DNA of 64,000 nt from Parelaphostrongylus tenuis (taxonomy: Eukaryota; Nematoda; Chromadorea; Rhabditida; Metastrongylidae): the NCBI GenBank assembly GCA_019055375.1, contig JAHQIW010001244.1, positions 496,001-560,000 on the forward strand, in the 5' to 3' direction. The position numbers and the translations under genes were made by a program. This document shows, piece after piece, positions 15,301-27,300 of this stretch (positions within the stretch are counted from its first letter, which is position 1; each line of letters opens with the position of its first letter). Under the pieces are notes generated by a model. The model saw nothing but the letters and a program-made list of their open reading frames with translations. It did no database searches and was not told where the DNA came from.

Positions 15301-18300
15301 ACTGGCTCAAAACACAGGCAGTTTGAACTTCCAAAGAACAATAGAGAACGCATAAGATTTTGCAGCAACAATGTTGGCAAGAGATCCTTGAGCTGTCTTC
15401 AAAGTTTTAGAGTAAAAAAGAGGCATATTGCCTACAAATTCAAATGACAATATATTCCCAGTTTACTGAGCTTGAACAGGCTTATAAAAGCATTATTTGG
15501 TAAACATTTTGTCACCTTCACCGTTTTCGAAGCGATGACCCACTCGAGTGTCCTCAGCTGTTTTGTCGTCACATTGTGGGAATTTGTAATTGCATCGCGG
15601 GGAGTTTCTAAAGTCGAACACCGCTCTGATGAAGTGACCTCATTAGGTACTTTTTTATACAGGACGTTTTGATCTATTGCCATAAACTCTGATTTCTTTC
15701 GTTCTTCTCCTCTCTTCATTCTCTTCTTCTCAAGATCTCCTTCCTCCTGAGAACGACGAAAAATAAATAATTTATAACATGCAAATTTTCCCTGGACATC
15801 TAAAAGCGATTAAATCAGTAAAGGCAGTTTCAGCCTCCACTTGCTTTCCAGAATTTTTTTTTGCACAGAGAGCTATCGAAATGCCTAAAGAAGTGGTAAG
15901 AGACAGGGAGTAAGTATGGAATACGGTGGATGAGTCAAAGTTTCTCAGAGTTTCCCACTCATGCTCGTTAAGTTGCTGCACTAACAGTAGTATTATGTTT
16001 ATTCGCTATCTCGGAGAAAGACTGACTTCTTTTTGTTGACCAACGAGCGGCAGCGCCAATGAATTTCTGACAAATTTCAAAGACTACCTGGATGTATTTA
16101 TTTGCGATTATCGTACCACCCTGATTCAAGAAACTGCTACGCTATGGATTAACTCTAGCAGACCACAAAATGTTCGGCACGGCTTCTTTTAGATTTTTGG
16201 CTATGAGCGTGCTACAGAACGTCGTGATTAGTTGGAAGAATTTCGTCGCATGACACAATTCGGACAAGAAGCGGTTCGCGCTGGTTACGCAGAAGAAGCG
16301 CCAGTGACCTAAAATCTGCGCTCTCTATGGTTGTCATTCAGTTCGTGACGGCATCTATTGTCGAGCTTCTTCGACACTCTAATGCTTTGCAAATATTCCG
16401 AAACAGTTTCGAATCTTACACCAAGTTCTTCTGCATGTTATTGAACAGAGTTAAGCATATTTGCTTTTAGGGAATCAGTCAAATTGATCAGCGCCAGTGA
16501 GAACGTCAGAAGCCTTCGCTATCTTCATGGTCGTCATCCACGACTAAATTCTTGAAACCTACGTTGCGATGTGCTTTTGCTAACGCTTCCTTGGCTTCAC
16601 TATTGTTTCAAGCCAACTGGCTGCACTACGCCCACTTCTGATTTTAGAAGTAAGTTTGTCACAAGATGTCTTTTTACATATGAAAGACTAAGTCCTAAAA
16701 TCTGTTAAAAGCGCAATTATATTCGGTAAGTAAAGTATAAAAGATAAAGCTCTTGGCGTTGATCAATCCCTGAGGAATGCGCATACATTCGTCTTCAATT
16801 TTCAGCTTCGTTTGAGGTGATTGGACGCATATCTGGCCTTTACAATGACTTGCGGTAGCTTGCCAATGTATCAAGTCAGTGCTGCTTATCCTTCCACGCA
16901 AGTCTGATACCACTCTGCTAGCATTTCACCGACCCCAGAAATTGGAACATTTGATGAGATATGAGCGTGAGATCGACCTATCGACATTGTGCGACGCAGA
17001 GCATATCTGACTACTGCGTCATATGGGCTCTTGTTTTCATATAATAAATGATACTTTGATGTTATGGGAGAGAAATGGACAAAATAAGCTTGGCAACATT
17101 GTAAAATATCACGATCTGGAAGAAAAACTTTGAACAACATACGCAACTTGTATGGAATTCGAAATTCGGCCATAAAATCATAAGCAAATTTACTATTCGA
17201 ATCAATGAGTGCTATTGAAGTGAATTTGTGACTCAGACGCACTATAAACCCACTTGATATTCCTTCTCAACGACATCGTTCAAATTTGATTCTTCAGAGC
17301 ATTCAAAATCTCGTCTCATAATTTCACATGCTTCGCTAATTCTGCCACGTTGAAGCAGCCATTGGGGAGACTCGCGAATCCATATCCTAAGAGTTCATGG
17401 AAATTAACGGACTTTGTCAAGCTATCCATCACTTGTCAAGCTAATCATCGAACATTCGGCAGTAAGTAATCCTATGTGAAATTTGAATAAATAGTAATAA
17501 TCAAATATACAGCAACACAAAGTTTATATCGTAAACAGGATTGAATGATTCAATAGAAATTCCCAAGACCACTCTCCCGCGTTTGGCTTACAAAGAAAAT
17601 TTGTGACTCGATAGAAGTCAAATTAAACCCAGAATTGGCGAAAGCTGTGAAACTTACAGTTACATTTAGCCTAATCGTTTCTTGTTGTCACGCTTTATAC
17701 ACAGTAACGACAACGTCTCATTTACAAGGTAAGTATAGGGGCAACGTCCGATTTTCGGTTGTTGCGGACCTGGTGGTTCTTGGTAATGTACTGCGATATT
17801 CCGTTATATGGTATGCATGGCATTATTCACTTTACAACACAGTGACCAGTCATATAAACACGTTGCTGTTAGCACTTGAATGTCCTTTGAAGCTGAGTTT
17901 ATGTCTATTTGTGTATTCTTATACGCACACACATCATCCATGAGTATGTAGTATTATGGCGATCGAACTGTGAACTAGATTAACTAATCAAAAGATATCT
18001 AAGAAAATAGTTCTTTGCATCGGATTAAGGAGCCAGAAAGAAAATGACCTCTGTAGAAGCTATATCGGCTACAATCGTTTATCAACAATCACCTATATCA
18101 AGGGCATGTCGTCGTGAATGTGCCAAAACGATCGCTGAATAGCTGTCATCCAGGTACCGAATAAGAGATCTAGCTGTATTGGAATTGTTGGGACAAAAAA
18201 TAACAAATGAAGAATAATTGAATAATAAGAGCTTTTCCTGAAGCGTTGAAAAGATGAGCATATAAAGGCTTAAAACTAACAGGCAAAACAGAATCCCGGG

Positions 18301-21300
18301 CACGCATGCGATGGCGTTGACAACCGTCAGAGTGCGCCAATCGGCGCTGAACCATGCCAATACAGCCATTGGTATGAAGTTTGGCGACCAAGTGATCACC
18401 ATGTTGATCCACATTCGATGACGCTTCGGGATGTTCTCTATGACGAACACGTTCAGCACTCTGAATACTTTTCTCAAATTATTGCCTCTTCAATTTCTGA
18501 ATATAATCCAATTTATGAGGCGCAATCATTTCATTGACAAGGTTTTCTAGCTAATGTGCCATTTGTGAGTTCGCTCGGAAATGTTTCCGTTTGCTTCCTA
18601 ATAAACAGAAAACTTTCGTTTGAGTCAAAACAGTAAAAGGTGCAATTAGTGTTTTAAAAAGTCGTTTACTTGCTTATCTTCAAGCGTACGCTTAGTTAGC
18701 AAATTCCTTGATCTCAAACATGGCTTAGAAAAGTGCAAAGCAAAGGCTTTGGTGGTGCAGTAGATTACACTTGAGCTCCCGGGAAAGATAGTGCGGGCTC
18801 AAAACCCAACTATAGCCCTACGTTTTTCCGCATTCCAGTATTCTTTTGAGTCTTCTTCCGTTATCTGGAAACAAATAAGTATTAGATCCCATTCTGTGGA
18901 CAAGAGCCTTTTACAAGGCTGTTAGTAATCATTCAAAAGCTCAACTCTTTGGCTAATGCGGCACAAAGCCGGTATTTCAAAGCGCCATTCTATAATGCTG
19001 AAATTCAAAACAAAATTATGTTTTACACAACCACGAGTTTTTTTATTATCTCGCTTATATTTTCGCTATATAAACCTGCTTCCTTAGAGTACTATCACTC
19101 TTTCAATAGCACATGTCTCGAATAACTCAAAAAGTACGCTTGTGGAAAATCTCTACTGGCAGCGCTGTAAGAGAAAGAAAACATTTGCGTGTTACAACCT
19201 CGCCGGACAGAGCCCTTTCTTCAAACTATTAGTAATCACTCGATAGAGTAAGTTTTCCCGATTCTCATGCTGTGCTTAGTTGTTGAAAGACCGTTTTACT
19301 GCAGTGTAGCAGGGAAAATAAGATCAAGTTTCACATATCGCCGCGCTCGTTTGCCGTCTGATCTGCGAGTCTGGGGGCAAGGAGATTCATTGATGGCCTA
19401 ACGCGTCAGACATGTGGAGTTCAGCTTATTGTTCACTTTGGAGATTTTTCTTTGCTTCGAAAGAAACCAAGGTAAAACGATTGACTTAAGGCGACAAGAT
19501 TTCCTACACAATGATATGCTTTTCGTGCTTCCAGCGGATTACACGCATGACAAAAAAGAAGACTCGCAGCGGTTGCTAAACATAATTTTATTCCGCATGC
19601 TACAGTGTTGTAAAAGGTTCTTTTTGGAATCGACTACTAGGATTGTAGCCAGCGATTTGAGCTTTCGAATAACTACTAGCACTCCTCTAAAAACTTCTTG
19701 TCCAGTTGGAGGGGTCGCTTCTTCATTTTTATCGGATAACGGAAAAGAACATTCATTTCATTGGATCTCATAACAAATCTGACATGAAAAGTGTAACCAG
19801 TAAGTAAAAAGTCAAAGAATTGCGACTCATTTCGCCAATAAGCTGTCTTCAGCTCTTGGTAGTACGGTGTTAAGGGCACGCAAAATATAGTGTTGTCGCC
19901 AATGCTGGAGTACTACTGTTTAAAAAAAAAATGATTTCGAGTGTGTGAAACTTAAACTCGTTATAGCGTCTGAGTTTATTTTCTCTCTTATTCGTTTTCA
20001 ACGATATGGGACAATGTGAAATAAAACTACAAAAGTGCTAATTTACGAGCAAAGCCTGAACCTGAGGTGACTTCGAGCCTGCAGTTATCCTTTAGCAAAA
20101 GCTCACTATGTTTCCTACTGCACTATGGGCGCGTATCGCAACTTGACGCATTTGTATTGGACTCGAACCACGGTTACCCTTTCTAGGGCACGCGCATTCG
20201 CTCCACAATACTACTGAATATCAGTCAAAAATCTTTGGGGACTCACGCAATACCTCCTCCAGTGAAGAAACCGACAATGGTCCGAATAACTGTGAAATGC
20301 ACGAGTGTTGTTGACTTTGCAGTTATTAGCGAAGATAAGGCCACTCCTGTCATTGTGCCCAACAATCCCTGGATGCAAATGGTTTATTCTTTTTGAGAAA
20401 AAATAGTTGTTTATTTGCTTTTCTTTTTCTCAAAGTAACATGGAGATAGAGAGTACAATACATTCGAAGAGAAAAGTGTGATCACAATCGGAAGGAATCG
20501 AACAGACGCTTTGATAACCTCATATCACAGCCGATTCCATAAATCAACTAGACTGTTCCCATGAACGACAACATTGTAAGACAACAAAACGAATGGGAGA
20601 ACTGCTGGAAGCCGCCCGAGCGCCATGTGAACATAAAAACGGGCGTCTCAGTTAGCTTTGTCTCAAGCGCTATGAATAAAATAGAGTGCTTAACGTTGAC
20701 CAGTAATTGAGGGATGTGCTACGCATCTCATCAAAAATCCTAGTCATAATTGTATAATTTCTGGCCTGTACAACGACTTATGATGAGTTATCGATGTACT
20801 ATGTTGATATCTTGCTGGGTTTTTCTCTCTTGAACGAAGTCGTTGAGAAATTTTCTATTTTGCTACTGTTTCTATAGCACTCTACTGCACAATCACTCGT
20901 CCCTGCACTGTGGGTCATCGTAGTCCTCGCAATTCCATTATTTTTTAGTCAAAGGACCGATCGAATAAAGAATGTGCATTCAGCAGTGTTTTTTAGTGCT
21001 ATACTCTAATATCATGCTAGAGCTTTCATCACCAGAGAACTGTGACGCCACTTTATGGGCACAGAAGTAATGAGAAGTTTTGTGAATTCAGGGCGAGGGG
21101 TGAAGCTAAAGATAGCTTTGTGTGTGTGATAGGTCACCTCAAACCATTGCCATGTATAAGGTTCTTCTTAGCACTAATATACATAGATACTTGCAATGCC
21201 CCCATTGGTCCCCACTGACTCAACATCACTACAGGATTGTTGAGAAACGAGGAATGATATACAAGTGGTGATCAACTTTCAACCTTCAGTAGTATTTTTC

Positions 21301-24300
21301 TACTCTTGAGCTGATCTCTGTGTTTTCTTTGTATTTATCATAATCCTGTGTTTATACCGGCTTCTACGAAATAAATATGAAAAGAAAATTTGGTACTTCT
21401 TCGTTATATGCTTCTATTAGGTCTTTTCATAAGTTTTGGTAGTAGAGCAATAAACACCAAATTGTGTAACCAAAAATTATTAAAATTGCTAAACAAAACT
21501 GTTCAATGTATGTGCCATCAGTCTGAAAACATTTCTTAAATCTCTCAAGCATCAAATTAATACCGCCTTTTGCAAAAGTTCCTGCGCTTACTTTTGGTAA
21601 CAAATTTGTCCAAACTTGACGCATCAAGGCCGCTCAACAAAACCACTTTCCCACTTTATCAAATTGACACAGAGAGGAAGTAGACAAATGGTTGGAAGTT
21701 GCTATATCATTCGCCTGACTTGTTTCCATCTAAATGTCAACTCTTCCGGTCTCTGGAGCACTTCCTGAGCAAAAATCTTTGAGACATCAGTCGTTCACTC
21801 GATGATTCACAACTTTCTCTAAACCAAGGATGATGAGTTCTATGAGCGCGGTACTGATTTGTGGTCTGAGCGATGGTAGAAATATGTTCAGACTGATGGG
21901 GCATACTTTCAGTAGTGTTGCTAAGGAAAATTACTTCTGGTTGATTGATATAGTATTTATAGCTCTAGAGCCAAAATTGATGAGAAGACCCAATATTATC
22001 CAACTTTTAGAAAACAAAGCCTATTTCACATTTTCCTCGGGCATTTAGCCATTATCCGTTAGCTCAAATTCCAGCGATTTCATTACTGTACTTGTTCCCT
22101 AAAAATGCCTTTTTAGTACGCACAGCAACGAATGTAAATCGAGTTTCACACTCGACCCGCATTATGGCGCCTATTTCCGTTGTTTACTTAAGACTTCATT
22201 CTTAATTTCATAGACATTTCCAGGTTTTCCGTGAAAACCTTTTTAAAAAAATTTGTTCTATCATTCACAGCCTTAGGCAATCATTTTCGATTTATATTAC
22301 AGAGTAAAACCCGTTATTGAGCCGAAACCTGAGCAACCCAACCCTAGCAGTACAAAAGATACTCTTCATTTCGCTTTTCCAAAGCTTTATGAAAACCTTT
22401 TCAAACTCAAATTTTAGCGTCAGAACCATAAATTCGTGCTATCGAAAGATTACTGAAAGTTTGTTAATTCTTTCGAGACTATGCCTTTTCCACTAAAGAG
22501 AGCTTTTTTTTGGACTTTCACTAGTCATTCAGCACCTCAAATCTCTTTAAATCTAATATTTGAGTGTCAGAAAAGCCTTCCTAGTATGCGACAGAGCGAA
22601 AATGGAATTTTGTTCTACACTTGGTTTGTTTTGCTCGCTTGGCCCAGGACCTGTGAATAGCTTTTCAATGGAAGTTCATTAGCTATTTGATATGATTTCA
22701 GAGCTCTTTCGCAGCGAAAAAAAAATAGGTAAGTTTAAAAAGAAAAATCGTACGCCACTTGTAAATCGCGCTGCTCGATCAATCGGCCGCGCGATCGATA
22801 TACTACAGCCAGAAAAAACGCGCACCTCGTGTGAAATCCAATCTTCTTTTGGCTGCTACAGCTCAAAAAGAAGTCCTTCTTGTAAACTAGAAAGCCATTG
22901 AAATTGCGAAATTCAGGTCGTCGAATGATTACTAGTCTGGTGAAAGCTTTTCTGTTGGGCGAAAAATGCGCTGAAACGCGCCGAATGTAAAACTTCATTT
23001 CATTTTCACTGCTACGACGCATTGAAAAAGCCATTTCGATAAGAAAGTACAGCATCAAAATTAGGCTATCGACTAACAACAAAAATTCTATAGGTTGCAG
23101 AAACGCGCCGTTCACAAAAGGTTGAAACATGTAGCGCTAACGGAAAAGTATCTCATAATACTACATTGAACCTAATGCCATGTTATTATTATTTATTGTT
23201 GCAATAATTATTATATAGAGCAAAATTCCAAACACTCTTTGAAAGCTTCATCTTTTGACATCTTCGTGTGGGTTTTTTATTGACAGTTTTGCATCTATCC
23301 AGTAATGTAGAGTGCCGTGCAAAAACATTTGCGTCAGGTGGGATTGCAATCCACATTTAACCCTACCATAAATGTCTAATTTTTTGTTCTGCACGTATTT
23401 ATCTAGTTTATCAAATTCGGCTCCAAAATTATTTTCAAAGCCGTTGATGAGATCAATGAGAGTGGAGGTGCTGGCACGGCGACAAAACGAGTGTGGGGAA
23501 GGTGGTTTAAGCGATTCGAGGAAGGCAATTTTGATTTCAGAGACATGCTTCGTTTATCCCGGCCATCTCTTTGGAATGAAAGTAACTGGTAAGCAGCTCT
23601 GGATGCTGAGCCTTCATTGAGTACTAGTGATTTGGCTGAAGAATTTGGTGTTTCGCAGCAGACCGTTGTCAACAATTTGCACCAATTTATCATTGTCAAC
23701 AGGAAGCTTCGCTATAATTCCCATGACCTTCATCCGATATGGCCTCTTTTGATCAGTGCAACACATTTTGAATGGCCGTCGATTCAAATCATTCAGTGAA
23801 GGTGAGGAGGCTTGTCAAAAGGTTGTCAATTCAAAGGAGCCGGGTGCTTCGTGTAGATCCGTGATCTCGCAGAATGATGACAGAACGTTGTGGACAACGG
23901 TGGCCTATACTTTAAAGAATAGCTATTGCTGCTTTTGTTCTTGATTTACGCATAAGAAGAAAATTTAGAAGATTTTTTAGGATTTTTTGTTCAATCCTAC
24001 GATTTTATTTTAATCATTGCTTTATCGCTCAGGCCTCTCACCTTCCTTCTCCCGTACAGATCACTGAGTTGGCCAAACACTAATGATCCAGCCAATACGC
24101 CGATCATCTGGATGGATATTGAGTTTTTGATGATATTTGCATTTTCGCAGATATAATTCCACTAAAATCTGAATTTCATTTCTTATTATAGCCAGTTTCG
24201 AATCATTACACATTAAAAGTAGAGAACTGAGTACTGTTTCACCTCGACATTCACTGATTTGAATTCATATCGTAACGATGGAGTAGAGCAGTTTTCCGAA

Positions 24301-27300
24301 GCAAGCTGATGGTACAGCCGGCAGGCCTGAAATATCTCAATAGCAAATGCACAACGAGTGATTAATACTTTCTCTTTCCTACTGCGTTTATTCAATATAA
24401 CACTGGTAGCAGCAAGGACTGACAATGGTGCCTAAATTGTAGGTAGAATAACCATTTAACAGATCACTTATTCACTTCTTTTTCATCGAGCTCAGGGTCG
24501 AAAGTCAAATCTTCACCACATGCCGACAGTGATGGAGAGGCACCTGAATAACCAGCATTTATCAGCTCTGAGAATAACTTAAGATAGGCATGTGAGTTCA
24601 AATCCATTGCCTTAGAATAAAACAAAGAGTTCCGAATACTATTGTCAATGAATTTTTCCCACCTATTATTCTGAAGTTAAAATCTTAGCAGTCTCCTGCA
24701 AATGCTTTTCCTGGAAAAAGTTTACAATGATTTTGAGTTGGTTGAAATAATGCTTTCACATCATGAAAGTCGCCTTGCTTCAAAATTCTTAAAATGGTCA
24801 CAAAGCAACGTTCTCAGAATCTCATCAAAAATGAACCAGGAAAAATTTTTTGAGTGCAAAATGCGCAGATAATCTGCAAGGTTTCGTAAGACAGATGTGA
24901 GTCTTTACGATGCCCCATACCGAAGGCGCGTGCCACCACTACACAACGACCTTTGATCCAGCTAAAATTGGAACAGTCACAGAAGCGCTGGACAGCAAGA
25001 ACCTTCCTACCCAGTATATGGAAATTTCTTGCCAGCTATATAGAAATTTCACGAGCAAAATACCATTCTAAAACAATACTACTACCGCCGTAAGAAAGGG
25101 GATTCGACAAAGACGTACCATCTCGTGAATTTTTTCATTGTCACACCCCAAAACGTTGCACGAATATTCAAAAGGGGCATTGTGAATATGGAATTCGAGG
25201 GCCGACAATTACACTATCCTCGCTTTGCTGAAGAAGTCGTTCTTATAACAATAAGCGCCGGCTCTGCGAAACGCACGTTAAGCGATTTCGGCAGCGCTAG
25301 TGAAAGACTGGTCTCCGACGTATCTAACAAAAGCTATGTTTATAAGGAAGAGATTGGCTCAAAATGTCCCATTCATGCTAATGGACTAATTCTCTGAATG
25401 CTCGAGTTATGCGTATTTAGGTTAGTAAGTCAATATAATTAACGACGTAGCTCCGGAGGTCAGCAGGGGGGAAGTGAGCAGCTTGAGGAGCGTTTGAGAG
25501 CATCGGGCATGTATTGAAGAGAACAGAGAACACCAGGCTACGATCTCACCCTTTCGACTAAACAATTTTCCTTGAGTGAACTTAAGTGTCGTAAGCCCGG
25601 TTACTACATAACTAAGATAAAAAATTACTCGGCCTTACCGAACGATCAGTCGAAGTGTCAATGCTAAGAGTATCCCATATTTTGGAACTGAGAGAGAGGA
25701 TCCGAAATCTGGCCCACGTCAGCAATCAAATCGATGACGTCTTTCTACACGCTAAGCTATCAAAGTACGTTGTGCCAGGAACATAAGGCGTTTTAACGGC
25801 GACTGATGGACGAGAGCCGTTACTGACTCGATTTCTCAAGATGTCTAACGAGAAGAAAGTCAGCGAATCGAAGGTCCGTCACCCTCACAAAAAGTCAAGG
25901 AGAAAGATGTACATCCAAGAGAGCTCACTGAGCTACTCTTACACGCGATAGAAGAAATTGTGAAGTCTTTTGCGTCTGTACAAATTATTTGACGACTGAC
26001 TGGGCAAGTGACAAAGGTGATAAACTTTGGGTCAGCACAATGATGTGGAAAAGCACTGATAAATGATGAATATTGAATTTTGATGACTGAATTTTACTGG
26101 TTGAACAGTGGTATCGAATTCCATCATTACAATGCCTTCACGTTTCTTCTTTTCTTTTGAGCAAAGACAGTGAATCATTATCTGATGTGACGACTGACGA
26201 AGAATAGGTCTCCTACGAGCACTGATAACAATTACTGAAAAGATTAATAATAGAAGAGACGATGGTATCATTGATAAAGCTTTCTGAATTCTCCAAAACA
26301 ATAGCACAGAGGCGAAACCTCGCGAAGTCGACAAGATCTTGAGATCTTCAATGAAAAAGTCCAGAGTAGGTTAGCAAAAGGTTTACTCTTCTAGTAGGCT
26401 ACTCTCCGCCAGATGTTGTCCAAACAACGCTCAAAAATTTGACTGGTTGTGCCACGAAGGTCTTCTTTACTTAACGTGCTCAAGAAATCTCCATTAATTA
26501 GTAAGGCTCTTTTCCAGCATCATGGCAACTGCTTACTGAAGGAACTCTCGACTCGCATATGCAAAATCGTTGCTCTCGAATAACTAACCCATTAATAGGA
26601 CATACCGTCGAAATCTGATGAACTTGCGTTAGCAACGGAAGGACAGCGCTGTGGATACCGATGCACGCTGTAAGGAAGTATTATGCTGTCCCACCTAACC
26701 GTTCTTACGCAAGCCCACGCTGGGACACATTTGCTCGCCTATCTATAATATCGCAAGAGGACTCGTTTCAACATGCTTTCTACGACACTCATCCAGATGA
26801 AGAAATCTACAATCAGCAGCTGAAACAGCACTGGAATTGTCCAAAGAACTTTGTGACGATGAGTGCGGGAAAAGGATTGAACGCAAAAAGTACTGGGATC
26901 CGCATGGCGTATTTATCGATGGGTCACGGAAAAGGATAAACTCCTATCTGTCCTGCTACCGGAAATACGTAAGTTCTAATGAATGGCGTATTTTGACCAA
27001 GAATTTCTCGTTAATTGTTTCCCAATGATAGCACCTTGTAAATCGCTCATCACTTCTTCAAACTTCGAATCTATTTTTGCTCAGACCAGCTCTAGCTTTC
27101 TACCATAATGATATGAACAAAAGCTGAACCATTTCCGTTGTCCGCACCCTGTTTCAGCTCTTTCGAAAAAAGCGCCTTCTACTCTTATCAAGCTTTAGTA
27201 ATAGTTCGATAGATAAGGTCACGGGAATTTCAGAGGTGTATGACTTTTTAAAAGGGCTATTCAATGCGTCAAATAAAGTAATGCTTCGCACTCGGGCAAT

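Noticed and set aside
15432..15650. Extension of the minus-strand lysine-rich frame to its stop as coding sequence
   Set aside because: The frame stays open but ends without TM7 motifs; the extension beyond the GTACCT donor has no support.
17635..17943. Plus-strand frame with an N-terminal hydrophobic stretch and a GTAAGTATAG donor
   Set aside because: It begins with TTG, lies inside a minus-strand intron and has no partner exon; likely chance.
22735..23130. 131-codon minus-strand frame
   Set aside because: Falls within a family R repeat block and has no domain or splice context.
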